A stretch of DNA of 64,000 nucleotides from Pyrus communis (GCF_963583255.1 NC_084805.1:4915060-4979059); one strand, 5' to 3'. Positions 31,095 through 44,411 are shown, counted from the stretch's first letter. Translations and numbers: made by a program. Notes: generated from the sequence alone by a model not told the origin.

Positions 31095-32229
31095 TTCTTA
31101 AAAGAAAAGAGCTATCTAGACTATAATTTATGGAGTGAGAGTCTGCTATCTCCAATTTGATGTAAGAAAAATTTTATTTGAATCCATGTAATCTTTTTTT
31201 ACATTTAATTTACTCTCAACATCCATATTATTTTTAATTAAACAATTAATATCTTTTTAAACCTAATTTTATTACCTAAACTACCCTCATAAACCCAATT
31301 CAATATGTAAATTTATCTTTACACCTATACTACTAACTTGTTGAATTTTTCTTCTTTCTTGTGAATTTGTGATAACTTTTTCTCTTATAGAATAACCAAA
31401 TCAATATGATTTAGATTCTGATTTATGCATTCCCTAATTTTAGTTTTTACTAAGTTTGATTTCGAGACTTAAAGGTCAGAGGCTACTTGCAGTTTTTCTT
31501 TAATCTGGTTATATTTTGCATTTGTTAGAAAAACATCAATTGCAATTTTGTTTGACAGGTTTATACATACAAGTTTAGGTATGGGATTGATGTCTGCCCC
31601 CGCACCCTTTGCGGTCATATTGTTGCCAATTCCATCAGCAATTTTACTCTCTTCATTGTGTCCTTTTGGGTGATTACAACTTTTATATTGACATTCGACT
31701 TCAAATCTTTGTTACAATGTTCAAAAAAAAAACTTGGTCGGTGATTTTCACACTCGATTGAATCTCTTGCACTACTGAATTAAAAGACAAGTGAAACAAT
31801 GTATCAGCTTGATGGCCTACATGCAATTGTTATACGTTGATTTGGAAAGATGACGTAAGAATATGGTATTCGATTTATTTTTTATCTTTTGCGTAAGCAT
31901 GATGGTAATGGACAGGAACAAATATTAATTGGAGAATAAACACAAATAAGTTTAATTAAGATTATGTTGTTATGTGGGACATGCACGGAGTGGCTCGTAG
32001 TGATCACGATTCACGTCTAATGGTTGTGGTATATCCCTTCTTGTCTTGAAGCTGTGCCAGCTGCTTTTTCATCCCTATAATTGTTAGCCACTTCTCTTGA
32101 TTCGGAAGAGCTCAACACTCACTTTCAAAACACAATTTGCAAAGATGACATTTTCTTTAAGTTTTGGAATACTACTTGCACAAATTTGAGTGAATTCAGA
32201 CCAAAGGCTTGATCTAGATATATAGGTTG
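30561..32229. other. No gene recognised
   Basis: AT-rich. It includes A17 and (AT)n runs at 31052-31095. A slightly coding-like stretch (31560-31680, plus) follows a TTTGACAG acceptor-like site but belongs to no family I recognise. Confidence 0.35.
31066..31095. repeat. (AT)n microsatellite
   Basis: An AT dinucleotide run following a poly-A tract. Confidence 0.9.
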
Positions 32230-32690
32230 GCTTGATCTAGATACCTAGGCCCCATCTAGGTGCTAGGCAGCTGGCAACACCCTGATAAATTCATTGACGT
32301 TTAAAAATTAAGAAAGAGCGCCTTGACCTGCTTAGGTGTCCACCTAGCCCCACTTGACCCAGCTTGGGTGTGACTCTCACTTAGACAGAAAATCGATAAC
32401 TTGAATTTTGCATTTTTTTTTAATAAAATGTAAGAGACTTGTTGAATACTTGAATGAACACTCATTATATGTTTGTTCCCCATGTTTTCAATATATTCTA
32501 ATACTTTATAATTTATATATCAATTTATTTAGCAATTTAAGTATCCCAATACAACTACATATTTTTTAAGTATAAATAAACACTTATTTATACGATATAT
32601 GATAAATATACTTAAATCTGCCTAATCTACCTAAGCGTTAGGCTCCAACCCATTACCAGACTAGCACCTAATGCCTTTTAAAACCTTGCC
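32230..32690 (-). repeat. Second copy of the 'CCTAGGC'-rich dispersed repeat
   Basis: The reverse complement of about 32290-32520 aligns by eye with 22985-23190. Shared words are TTGAAAACATGGGGAA, ATTCAACAAGTCTCTTACAT, GTTATC(A/G)ATTTTCT and CTTTCTTAATTTT. GC-rich terminal words CTAGGTGCTAGGCAGC and GTTAGGCTCC occur at the edges. Confidence 0.55.
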
Positions 32691-32724
32691 TCCATCTAAT
32701 CGCACTTAACATGTTGTATGTTTG

Positions 32725-32944
32725 GAATGAGGATCCTCTCTGGATCCTTTTTTGTGAGAATCCTAGGGATCCTCAAATTATATTTATTCATCGTATATCG
32801 TGTGGCCAGAAATTATTTTAAATACTTTTATTTTAAATTAAATATAAATAATATCTGACGAAAACTGACCGCACGACATACAATAAACGAACATAATTTA
32901 AGGATCCTCAAGATCCTCATAAAGAGAATCCGAAAAAATCCCCT
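32725..32944. mobile_element. Fold-back MITE, 220 bp, with 8-bp target duplication
   Basis: A perfect 8-bp flank TATGTTTG occurs at 32717-32724 and 32945-32952. The long imperfect arms match in inverted orientation: GGGATCCTCAAATTATATT with TGAGGATCCTTAAATTATG, and CGTATATCGTGTGGCCAG with the complement of CTGACCGCACGACATAC. Confidence 0.8.
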
Positions 32945-32952
32945 TATGTTTG

Positions 32953-34582
32953 TATTGGAAATATCGAGCATAGCTATCCTAGCTAGGTTGTCATGCCATA
33001 TGAAAGGTGGAGGCTGGTAGAGCTGCTCATGAACTTTGTCAATTTGCCTTAAAAATTTGTAATTTTCTCTCTTGGATCAAAGAGGAGCCATCTTGGTTGT
33101 CTTCTTTTCTCTATGTTGATGGAGTACACATTTGAGTTTTTCAATGAAGTTTTACTTTCATTCAAAAAATAATAATTATGGGTAAATTACATATTATCTT
33201 TTTAGGTTTTCGTCCAATTTCAATTTTCTACAACGTTTTTCAAAATTTTCAATTTTTTTTCAATTTCCTATAATAACTCTCCATATCGGACTAATATCAT
33301 ACTACTGTCTCTTTTGTCATCAGTTTCTCTTTAACTACCTGACATGACAACCAAACAAAAAAATAAAAAATAAAAAAAAAAGATTACACCTTTAACTTAT
33401 TATCAAGTGTAAATTATATTTTGCCCTTTCACATTTGGCGTCAATTGTAACCGTATACGACATTTTCAAAATATTTTTCTTTTTAAATTTTACTATTATT
33501 GATGAGAGGGATGAGAGTTTGAAACTATTACAATAATTTAGAGAAAATGAGAGTCTCAAATCCTGGATGCATGAATAGAAACTCAATACATTATCCACTA
33601 GCACACTACATAAGCCTTTAAAACATTTCAATCTCACATTTACTTATTATTTATTTCAACTTTATACGTCTGTTTCAATTTTTATTAGTTTTTTTATTAT
33701 ATGCCTACGTGGACGTCGCAAACCACAAAATATGTGTAACATGAATAAAATAAAATAAAAGGTTTAAGAAAAAATGAAAAAACAAAAAGTTATTCGTTTA
33801 TCTTAAACCCTTTCATACACTCACTTCCACCACAAGTATTACAACTTTACAAGTGTAATTTATCTCAACCAGGATATATGCGCTATGAAAAGTTTATTCA
33901 CGATGATAACAAAGAATCAGTTAGGTTATTGGAGGTACGTGCCCCTCCAAAGGATCCACAGGTTACAACTTTACAAGTGATGTATATATGTCACGTTAAT
34001 TAACAATTTACCTCTTTAAATGTTTATTGTATGCATCAATTGCCACGTAAAAATAATATTATACATATGTAGGTCTTTTTAGAAAGAGTTAAAATAAATT
34101 GTGCTTATTAGTATTGCACCACGCATTAATAATATACTAATCCATCTTTCTTATACTAATTCAAATTTTAGTAGATGTAGAAGAAGCCACCTAATATTAA
34201 CTAATTGGTACTACAATTCGATTGTATTTCTCTTTACTTATGAGTGAATTTGAGTCAAATTATTATTGCTCACTCATTTTGGTTCAAATTCGACTTTTTC
34301 GATAATTAAACTTAAAACTTCTCACTTATGAGGACAACTTGAATTGAAAAAAAAATCTAACATGCTTTACCCAAAAAAAAAAAAAAAAAAAAAAAAACAT
34401 TCCAATTGGAATCTTTGTTTGTGAGGCAGCCATCTCACCAACGGGTGAGTCAACACGTTTGGTTGATTCCTTCAAACTCTCAAAAAGACCTAGAAACCAA
34501 CACCACCTTCCAAGTCCACGATTCCCTTTACTGTCGCTTTACTCTTTCACTAACTTGACGCCACCTTCTCTGCAACTCTCCC
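32953..34582. other. Intergenic region and promoter side of the amidophosphoribosyltransferase gene
   Basis: AT-rich, no gene seen. An A24 tract lies at 34373-34397. The pyrimidine-rich 34480-34582 is likely the 5' UTR of the gene at 34583. Confidence 0.4.
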
Positions 34583-36346
34583 ATGGCTGCCACCGTCACC
34601 ACTAAGCCCTCTCCCTCCGCTCTCTCCTCCTCTCTCTCCAATCCCTCTCCTCTCCCCCGAACCCACAAATCCCCTCCCTCCTTCTCCCCCAAAACCCTCC
34701 CTAAACCCACTTTCCCTCTCAAAACCTCCTCCGTCTCACGTACCCCCAAGCCCTCCTCCTTCACCCTCCGCTCCAAAAACCCAATTTCCGACGTTTTATC
34801 GGCCGCCAACCAAAACCCAGATGGCCATTCAATAGATTATGTTGATGACGAAAAGCCCCGGGAGGAGTGCGGCGTGGTCGGCATATACGGGGACCCGGAA
34901 GCCTCCCGCCTCTGCTATTTGGCCCTGCACGCCCTCCAGCATCGCGGCCAGGAAGGTGCTGGGATTGTGTGTGTCCAAGACGACGTGCTTCAGTCTATAA
35001 CCGGCGTGGGGCTCGTCTCCGAGGTGTTCAATCAGACCAAGCTTGACCAGCTGCCGGGCGACTTGGCAATTGGGCATGTCAGGTACTCCACTGCCGGTTC
35101 CTCTATGCTCAAAAATGTCCAGCCATTTGTTGCAGGGTACAGGTTTGGGTCAGTTGGGGTTGCCCACAATGGCAATTTGGTCAATTACCGCTCCCTTCGA
35201 GCAAGGCTGGAAGACAACGGCTCCATTTTCAACACCAGCTCTGACACAGAGGTTGTTCTTCACCTTATTGCAATTTCTAAGCATAGACCTTTTCTTTTGA
35301 GAATTGTTGATGCGTGTGAGCAGATTCAGGGGGCTTATTCTATGGTTTTCGTGACCAAAGATAAGCTCGTAGCCGTTCGGGATCCACACGGGTTTCGGCC
35401 ATTGGTAATGGGTAGGAGGAGCAATGGCTCGGTTGTGTTTGCCTCTGAGACTTGTGCGCTTGATTTGATTGAAGCCACATATGAGAGGGAGGTGTTTCCT
35501 GGAGAGGTTGTAGTGGTGGATAAAGAGGGGGTTCAATCACTTTGCCTTATGTCTCATCCTCAGCCAAAGCAATGTATCTTTGAGCACATTTACTTTGCTC
35601 TCCCGAATTCTGTGGTTTTCGGTCGTTCAGTGTATGAGTCCCGGCGGGCATTTGGTGAGATCCTTGCCACTGAGGCGCCGGTTGATTGTGATGTTGTGAT
35701 AGCGGTGCCTGATTCTGGGGTGGTGGCCGCACTTGGTTATGCTGCTAAAGCTGGTGTGGCTTTTCAGCAGGGTTTGATTAGGTCTCATTATGTTGGGAGG
35801 ACCTTCATTGAGCCCTCACAAAAGATTAGGGACTTTGGTGTGAAGCTCAAGTTGTCCCCGGTTCGGGCTGTGTTGGAGGGGAAGAGGGTTGTGGTTGTGG
35901 ATGACTCCATTGTGAGAGGGACCACTTCTTCGAAAATTGTTAGGTTGTTGAAGGAGGCTGGTGCTAAGGAAGTTCATATGAGGATTGCAAGCCCGCCGAT
36001 TATTGGGTCTTGTTATTATGGAGTGGACACACCAAGCTCTGAGGAGTTGATTTCAAATAGGATGAGTGTTGAGGAAATTAGGGAGTTTATCGGGTCTGAT
36101 TCACTTGCCTTTCTGCCAATTGGTAAATTGGAGAAAATGTTGGGCAGTCAATCTCCCAACTTTTGTTATGCTTGCTTCTCTGGAAAATACCCTGTGGAGC
36201 CTAGAGAGATTAAAGTGAAACGAGTGGGTGATTCTTTGGATGATGGGTTAGTCGGTAGTTTTGAGAACATTGATGGTGGCTGGGTTCAATCGAATCACAG
36301 CCCTAAAGAGGAGAAGGACAAGGAATTTGAGGGCGTTGTTATCTAA
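34583..36346 (+). CDS. ASE2: Amidophosphoribosyltransferase (glutamine PRPP amidotransferase), plastid
   Basis: An intronless 587-residue frame. It catalyses the first committed step of purine synthesis, PRPP + glutamine to 5-phosphoribosylamine, in plastids. The first roughly 75 residues are Ser/Thr/Pro/Lys-rich with few acidic residues, as in a chloroplast transit peptide. The class II glutaminase domain starts at the nucleophile Cys96 in REECGVVGIYG, with LHALQHRGQEGAGI, GHVRYSTAG and VAHNGNLVN. The phosphoribosyltransferase domain contains VIAVPDSGVVAALGYA and the PRPP loop VVVVDDSIVRGTTS (about 436-449). Cysteines in PKQCIFEHIYF, GSCYYGVD and FCYACFSGKYP fit the 4Fe-4S ligands of this enzyme type. 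Length and lack of introns match Arabidopsis ASE genes; which paralogue it is remains uncertain. Confidence 0.95.
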   Translation: MAATVTTKPSPSALSSSLSNPSPLPRTHKSPPSFSPKTLPKPTFPLKTSSVSRTPKPSSFTLRSKNPISDVLSAANQNPDGHSIDYVDDEKPREECGVVGIYGDPEASRLCYLALHALQHRGQEGAGIVCVQDDVLQSITGVGLVSEVFNQTKLDQLPGDLAIGHVRYSTAGSSMLKNVQPFVAGYRFGSVGVAHNGNLVNYRSLRARLEDNGSIFNTSSDTEVVLHLIAISKHRPFLLRIVDACEQIQGAYSMVFVTKDKLVAVRDPHGFRPLVMGRRSNGSVVFASETCALDLIEATYEREVFPGEVVVVDKEGVQSLCLMSHPQPKQCIFEHIYFALPNSVVFGRSVYESRRAFGEILATEAPVDCDVVIAVPDSGVVAALGYAAKAGVAFQQGLIRSHYVGRTFIEPSQKIRDFGVKLKLSPVRAVLEGKRVVVVDDSIVRGTTSSKIVRLLKEAGAKEVHMRIASPPIIGSCYYGVDTPSSEELISNRMSVEEIREFIGSDSLAFLPIGKLEKMLGSQSPNFCYACFSGKYPVEPREIKVKRVGDSLDDGLVGSFENIDGGWVQSNHSPKEEKDKEFEGVVI

Positions 36347-37598
36347 TACCATTGCTTGCAACTCCTCCAGTTTATGGTGGATGTTTTTGTGATCAAAGGA
36401 GCACAGCAGGGGATACTTTGCTGTGACTGACTGGTGTCTTAAACTGATCGAAGTTATGGGTCTGGTTGGTTCCTTTTCAATTTTGCATCTGATAAATTGA
36501 ATTTATGATTTATCTTTTCTTGATGATACACCGTTTGGTTAAATTTTTATACAAAGCTTGAATGTTATGAACCTTTCGTTCCATTAAAGCTGTCTTTCGT
36601 TCCATGATGATATGATCTGTATGTAGTGATGTACTACCAATATCATGAGCACCCCTTCTTCTTCAAAGTTTATAACTTCTGTGAACTTGCAAGCAATGGG
36701 CAAGTACTTTATTTCTAGATAAGTTTGGAGCAGTAGTTCCTGAACTTTGGCACGCTTGGAGCTTTGGTTCTGAACTAAAAATCCGTGAGTATTGGTTGCT
36801 GAAACTTGTTATAACATGGAGCAATGGTACTTTTGGATAACTCTGTTAGAGGTTCATCTATTTTTTTGGCCCTATAAACCCTTTTGTTTGTGTTGGAGAA
36901 AAAACCTTCTCGAAGAAAATTACGTGGAACAAAACTTTGGGGTAGAGAGGAGAGTTGGACGCCTGCTATACCAACTAAACTTGAACTCTTTGCCTTCGAT
37001 CAGAAAGCCATTGTGAATTATGCTAAATATACCTTCATGGTCAAACATAATGTTTAAGCTAGCCACATAAACGCCTTTTTCTTCCGTGCATATAGTTCTA
37101 TTAACCTACCACCTTATAGAGCATTTTAGTAATCAAACTGATTTATATTCGAATTCAGGTCATTACTAAACTTAGTTATAAGAAAGTACGGAACCAACAT
37201 CGTTCCTACACCGAGTAACTCCAACGGAAAATCTAATATCCGACTCCTCATAACGACGGACTAGACTGAAAGACCAAAATTAGACCTATCAAGGCGACGG
37301 CATAATAACGTCCCAAATGCTTTTTAAATACAAATTACAACATACATAACAAGAATGTTTGCATTTTAATCAAACAGGTTTCAATTTCTGGGGCCAGTGG
37401 ACAAATTGGCGCCTACCAGAATTGATTTAAGAATTATTTGAGGACATTTGAGCATACACGACACGATCCGCGTCCAGCGTCCAGCAATAGTACCGAGAGG
37501 GCAAGTTGGTTTGAGGCAGGCATGAGGCAAGTCAGGTTCACCCACATGGACGTGTGAGATTATATCGTCCATACGCAGAATCGAGAAACTATGCAAAA
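36347..37598. other. Convergent intergenic region between amidotransferase and DUS3
   Basis: It holds the 3' ends of both genes. The stretch 36720-36850 (GTTCCTGAACTTTGGCACG and similar words) looks like dispersed repeat sequence, but its limits are unclear. No gene is recognised. Confidence 0.4.
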
Positions 37599-40500
37599 TC
37601 AACCGTTTTCTGCTCGGTCGTAAGAATTGGATTTGTGCTTTGGTGCAAATGTAAAGCCATCTGGAACCTTGCCAAGCAACATCTCAGAGATCCTAACCTG
37701 CAAATGTCAAGAAACTACGTTGTTAAGCAGGTTGGCTCAGTGACTTGGATCGGCTGTAAGAGAAGGCAAAGCCATACCCAATCAGCCGCAGAATCAGAGG
37801 CCATTAGTGTCTCAAGGTCATCACGGCCATAATAGGATGGCGGGCGCCAGTTCAAGCGTTGTGGAATGACATCTAGAAGACCCACAGGTACGTATCTACA
37901 AGTGTAGCTAAGCCATTCTAACAGAAAACGCCTAGTTGTCTCCACACCTGGGACACGGATAACAGCCCAACTAATTATACAATAGATTAAGTGCTGAAAA
38001 CAAAATAACATAAGTAATAATAAGAAAAAGGGAGCTGTTATTGGAACTCCAAATAAGTCAACCCTGCACTCTTCCCTAACATTTTTTATAAGAGAGAATT
38101 TGCACATGAAGAAATGCATGACAACCCTTTCGCAGTACCACATTACCCTAAGGCCTCGTTTGATAGGGAGGACTAACTTGGATAGGACTATTCACTAAAT
38201 TTAAGGCATTTTTATGAGAATTTGCACATGGAGAAATGCAGGGTGACCTTTTCGGAGAACCATAGTACCCTAAGAAAACTCTAGCTGAGTAAATTACTGA
38301 TGATATGTTAAAAACTAATTATACAAACCTTTTGTGTCAGAGCCCCAATGTTCAAGGCCAAGACGTACATAATCCTTCAATATGTTTAATCGCTCCCCAG
38401 AACTGATGTCCCAATGCCTCTGCTCCTTTATTTCAGTAAAAATCCAAGGCTGAAAATCACAAGGATGGTTAGATAGCACAAGTTTTAAACTTGGTTGAGA
38501 CAAATACGGGAAAGATAAATACATACATATATGTGTGTGTGTATGTGTTTTGGGAATGTACTTCAAGATAAATAAACGAGTAAATGTGGCAGAAGGAGAC
38601 AGTTAAGGACTAGACAAGCTGCAAAGTACAGACCTTAATTAGTGCCCCTCGAGCAATCACGCATGTAGACAGCTCAGGGCATTCAGCCTTGTGCTTGTTC
38701 CAATCTACATATGAAAATATGTCTCCATTTCCAAGTACTGGCAAAGCCTTAGAGGCCTTTCTGGCACACTGGTAAACATATTCCCAATCTGCAAGCTTGC
38801 TGTAGCGTTGTTGTCGAGATCGACCATGTATTGTTACTCCACTAGCTCCCCAGTTTCCCATGTCCGCAATAAGTGAATCAATGCGATTTTTCCCCTCAAA
38901 ATAGGCTGTCCTGACCTAGAGCAACAATAAAGCAGCATTATAACATTTTGTGGACAACCTTAAAATCTAGAAGCGCACATAAGAAGCAATCAAGTTGAAA
39001 AGATTTAAAAGAGGCCATGACTGCCGGGAAAGCATGTCATCATTTTGGAACAAACAATTAAAAGAATGCCACACATTCTTCAGCCAAACTTGCTATCTTG
39101 CAGACTGATGTAGACTGTTTCGTTCACAGTTGTCTAGAACAGGAATAAATTCAGTACCTTAATAGTTATAGGACAGTCCACAGTACCAGAAGCTGCTTGT
39201 ACGATGCCTTTCATCCGCATGGGTTTTGTAAGAAGAGCTGAGCCAGCACCCTTGTTCACAACAATATCAATTGGGCACCCCATATTTATATCAATAAAGT
39301 CCACTTGACATTCCTGATCAATTAGCTCAACAGTGTGTGCCACAGTGTCTGGATATGCTCCACATATCTGAACACCAAACAAATCCTCAGATGAATGTCG
39401 CCTCAGCAGCGCCCATTCTGATGCTTGACCCTATTTCCATATGAAAATTGCACTTAGAAGAATGTGGCATTGGATAGTAGATTACAACATCAACCATATA
39501 AAATACAAAACTTGAAAAAGAAAATTGTAAATACGAAGAAAAATGATTAGCCCTGACAACAGTTTAAGGAGAAAACACTGCCTACGTGTAGTAGCATATA
39601 CATTGCAGAACATTGAAGATGGAAAAGCCTGCTTCCCTTCCAGTGCACGCTTCAGAATAATATATCATACTCAAATGGCCCAAATACCTATCTTAAGGAA
39701 CTTAAACCATATGAAGTAACAGCATCACTAGCCATACTGTTAAGCATAAAGCTCCATAAACACCGGAGAATTTGGGAATGGTAAAATACAGTTTATTTTC
39801 ACATCAAATATTGTATGTTTACTATCTTAGAAGACATAATAAATAAATACTCATAGTTTTAATTATGGGATGTTGCAGACTTTGCAGATGAATTCTCATA
39901 AAATAATTATCATTAAAATCACTTGAGACCCATTTAAGTTTTAAACAAACCCATTAATTTTTATAAGGTCATTTTCTTGTAAAAAGTTAAAAACAGCAAC
40001 AATAACAATAATCGGCTGGAAAAAGCAAATCACAAACCTGCAAAAGATTTGTGCACATTGCCATTTCACCACATGTTATATCTGCTCCTAACACTTTGCA
40101 AACCCTTCGGAATGGAAGGTTTCCAACAGTGGTCAGAGGTGCAAGGTACAACTTTTCTCTAAAATCAATAAGCTTCTTTTCACGTGGGTGTAGTCTTAGG
40201 CTTCTATCACTCTCTGGTAATACAATACCAACAGTAGCCTCTGGTTCAGGTGCGATAGAGGTCTGCTCAGCAGCTTCTTTTGCAGCACTTACACCTATAA
40301 TCAACTTACATTGGATGCCTCCAACTATTAAGAAATAAATAAATAAAGCAAGGGGAACAAAAGGCTATACCTCCATCATCTACTTCACCAGAGCAAATCT
40401 CCTCTTCAATTACAGATCTTGTCTTCTTCGAAGGCCGAGATTCATCATCTGGACATGTTTCATCAAGGCCACCCTCTTCTCGTATTTCAGCAGGCAATTC

Positions 40501-42523
40501 ACTACAGCCATTTCCATCAGTGACATCACAGTTATTTGAAACAATCTGGTCATCCTCCTTATCTTCTAATATCTTTATTTTTGACTTGGCATTCCCCTGG
40601 AAACAGAATAGCAGTAGTTATGAAAATATTGAATCCAAGTTAGACACACAGAAATGCATGTAAACCAAACACAAATTCCCTGTCCCAAATACTAACTTTG
40701 AGAATATGAAAAGCAAGAAAGAATAAGGAAGAAATTTACAAATGTGGTGCCAATTGCCCTTTCAACTTTCAAGTAGCCTAATCCCATAGCCACACTTGAA
40801 ACAAATTATTGAGATAAGATTATCGCATTTTACATAGAAGCAAACACATCCAAAAGATATTTAATTAGTTAATCAATTCATCGTAAAGTGTACAAGTTTG
40901 TGTCATTAAACATTTAAGACAGCATTTACCAATTTGAAGCCTTCAACCAAGAACATACAAATCTGCAACTACACCTTTCTTTTTTCCTTCCCAGCTTCAT
41001 ATTCAATATCAATGGATTTTTTAAACATTCCTTACATCACTCAGTGGTTTAATTCAAGATTGCGTCCCACGTACTAGGATGTTTCCGATTACCCACTGAT
41101 TCACGCCGATTTGCGAATCACTGAAATAACTACTTCCGACGTGTGGTTGGTGCGCGGGGAATAACCTGGAAGAAGGCTGCTATACGTTTGAGTCCTTTTT
41201 TTTTTTTTTTTTTTTTAAGAAAAAACTTTAAAATTAAGTTGCACTATCCCAATTAATTAGATAAATCTACCCCACTTTAAAATTAAGTTACTAAATCCCA
41301 ATTAGAATTAATAATTAGGGTTGATATTTGATATTTTTTATGTTTTGGATTTGAATTTCTTATGTTTTATTTTGGATTTGAATCATTCAGTTGGTCAAAA
41401 TGATATATTTTAATTATTCACACATTGTAAATATTTTTTTTATAATTAGCGTATCCATGCCGTCCCCGTATCTTGAAATTTTGTGTTTTCACGAATAGCC
41501 AAATCGAATCGTATTGTACCGCCAAATTATAGCATCATGTGAATCACAGCAAAGAATCCCTCTTTATACAATCATGCATATAAATGCGCCTGCGCGCGCG
41601 CACACATATAGAGAAAAGAGACATTGTTAGGGAAGAAGGATGATGATGTATCTCAATACCTCGAGCCCAAGAGCCTTGAGTTTGGCATCTGCTTTGGGGA
41701 ACTTCATTTTATTCTTCCACAAAAGCTTTTGAACATCTTTGGTCAATCCATTCGCCTCGGAGCTTCTCCTGTGAGCAATCACATCTCCACCTTCAACACC
41801 GTCTTTATGCGAACCCAAGAACCTACATGCCAATCCATACGGGCATGTCTCTTGGGCAGTCATGAAAGGACACTCTCCCTCGATGTCGTCAGGTTTCTAC
41901 ACTCAACAACAATTGAATCCTCATAAGGGCCAATCCCACATAACATTTTGTTTACAATAAAACCCAATGAAGCAAAAAATCAACTACTACACAAGCAACA
42001 TTCCAATTCATTTCAAATTACCTGAGCCTTATAAGCTTCCACGTCGTGGCTGAACCGGCATTTGTCCTTGTACGGGCACCGACTAACATCTCCTCTTTTC
42101 GCCACCTCCGGGCAGATGCCTACAGCCGACTTCACTGCCTGCAATGTTGAAGAAAAACAAAATTACCAAAATTATTGTCTTAAGCTCAGATGGAAACTCG
42201 AAATTTTTAATCCATTTCAATGATTTCAATTCCCCCCAAACAACGGATTCGCTCTTCCCCTATCCAAACACAACCTGTTGGCGTTCGCGTTTGAGCTGCC
42301 GCTTGGACTTCTTCTCCTTCACCACACTAGTCTGGGAAGCCTTTGATTTCCCCTCCGGGACGGCGTCGCTCTGGTCGTTAGAGAGACCTCTGAAAGGGGG
42401 AGGGCGAAGGAACTGTTTCTTCACGGGAGCGATGCACTTGGCTACCAGCTCCTCCGGCGTTCGCTCAGAGCCGCCGTTCCTAGCCTCGGCAACCGGGGCC
42501 GTTTCGGTGGGAGACTCGTCCAT
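37599..42523 (-). CDS. DUS3: tRNA-dihydrouridine(47) synthase 3 (CCCH zinc-finger DUS3), 10 exons
   Basis: Exons: 42523-42275, 42138-42022, 41896-41660, 40596-40371, 40294-40038, 39430-39158, 38915-38634, 38449-38329, 37947-37778, 37697-37599. All introns are GT-AG and phases agree; the joined CDS is 2031 nt, 676 residues. After a Lys/Arg-rich segment ([15 protein letters not shown]), two CCCH-type fingers follow ([11 protein letters not shown] and [13 protein letters not shown]). The FMN-binding TIM barrel shows [31 protein letters not shown] with the catalytic Cys, [16 protein letters not shown] and [12 protein letters not shown]. The enzyme reduces uridine 47 in the tRNA variable loop using FMN/NADPH. 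The fingers distinguish DUS3 from other DUS enzymes. Length fits the plant family. Intron 8 carries a small internal duplication. Confidence 0.94.
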
Positions 42524-44411
42524 GGCGGACTGAGTTGACTCGTGCTAACTCGGAGGCTTGGTAGGGGTTTATGGAAATTGTTAAGGGTTCACTGGTGCAT
42601 TGGAGTCTGAGTGAGGGTAGGGTTTTGCAGTGCGTCTAGGTGACCCGAAAAGACGTTCAAATTTAGCGTGTCGACCCGACCCAGGGATCTCGGTTGTAGT
42701 TTTGAACTTTTGATTGCACTGAGTACGGGTGGGTCGGTGGGTTTGGAATTTAACCCGTTAGCCAATCTTATAGGTTCGGGTTAGAATTGTTGCAAATTTA
42801 TGGCACCCAATTCCATTTGAAACCAATCTACCAAAATTATTGTTTAGACGGTTTTTTTTTTTTTTTTTTTTTTTTCGAGAACTCTTTAAGCGGGTTAGGT
42901 TGGAAGAAAATTGGCAAACCAATTTACCCAAATTGCTATTAGACCCACTCCAATATTTTATTTCACCACCCACATTATAATTTCACTCATTATAAAAAAT
43001 TTAAAAAGCTAAAATATTATTTTTCACCCCCTATTATTTCTAAAATAACTTGTAGAATATATTCAAATTCTTTTTTATTTTTATTACGTAAATTACATTT
43101 TACAAAATTCTCGACGTTTTCTCCGTCCTCCAGCACGCCAACATCGTCTTCCACTTCATCGGCGCCTCCCACCGCAACTGCCACTACTATATCGACTCCA
43201 ACCTCTACCACTTCGACTCCAACATCGTCCGGACAAAATATCCTGCGAAGATAGATGGCTGTCAAACAGAACTCAAATCATTCCAAACGCCGCCGCAACA
43301 TCCAAACCCCACCCACCCTTTCCACCTACCATCCTGTACATCTCCCCTTCCCCTCTGTTCCCTCCAATCTCAACGACCTCCGCTATCAAACGGCTATGCA
43401 GCTGATCGCGACTATGTCGTGGCTCCCCCGATCAAACCATGGTAGAGGGAACGTATGAAGGCTACTTTGGTAATTACATGATACTCTCCGGTGAAAAGTT
43501 GAATCGCCGCCATTGCCGCATGTGCCCTCGAAACATCACCTACTCCAACTCCAACCACTGCCGCCGCTGCCATCTTTCTCTCTCCACGGAGAGGGAGAGA
43601 TATTTGGTTAATAGGTTGCGGTTAAGAGAGAGCTTATGGTTTTTTTTTTTTTTTTTTTTCCTTTGGTCTTAGATGTCATTTTACAATGGATAAAATTGTA
43701 TTAAAATGCGGGTGGGAAGATAAGACAGCGCGATGTGTTCATCACCACTCTTATTCTTTAAGCGGGTTAGGTTGGATGGGTTACACGAATTGCTGTAATT
43801 GGCTTCTTTCTTATTTTTAATGCGAGTATAAGTGAATAATAATTAATACTTGCATGATAATAGGTCTAAAATTATATAAATTGTAAATTCAATGTTGTAG
43901 AATTACTACACGTTACATGATATATAAATTTCACTATTCAAATAAAGTATTAACAAATAAGTGTGTTCAAAGGTTATTGAAATTTATGTATATTTTTACC
44001 TAATATACATTTACGTTTAAGAATTATTGTCATTTGAGTTAATAGTATTTCAACTCAATAGAACCTATATATAGAATTGGTGATTAGGTCTTTACCAAAA
44101 AATAAAAATTTAATGTCAAAATCCAACCCTATCCAACCTATGGGTTGGTTTGATCGGGTTGGTTGGTAGACGCACTTAAATGCCCAAACCTAGAATCGAG
44201 CTCATTAGGATGGTCTCAAAGAATGGTTTAGGAGCAAGTAAGGATCACATTAATGTGCGGCGGTTAAAGTTTTCGAGGGGTGGGGGTGGTAAAGTCACTT
44301 TATGTTGATTATTTTATAAATATAAGTTTTCTTCTTCTGTATGTAAAAAAGGAATAAATAAATTAATCATTTGGTGGATCTCAAAGATCATTTGAGATAA
44401 AAAAAACAAAA
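42524..44411. other. Intergenic; contains a 22-bp direct repeat flanking about 0.85 kb
   Basis: The start is the promoter side of DUS3. A T26 tract is at 42850-42875. TCTTTAAGCGGGTTAGGTTGGA is repeated exactly at 42883-42904 and 43755-43776. Between them are C-rich sequence with open frames (43095-43450 and 43439-43660, the latter Cys/His/Arg-rich) that I cannot place in any family. No gene call is made. Confidence 0.4.

Noticed and set aside
34528..35732. Several antisense ORFs over the amidophosphoribosyltransferase gene
   Set aside because: They are shadows of a GC-rich real coding region, with no independent motifs.
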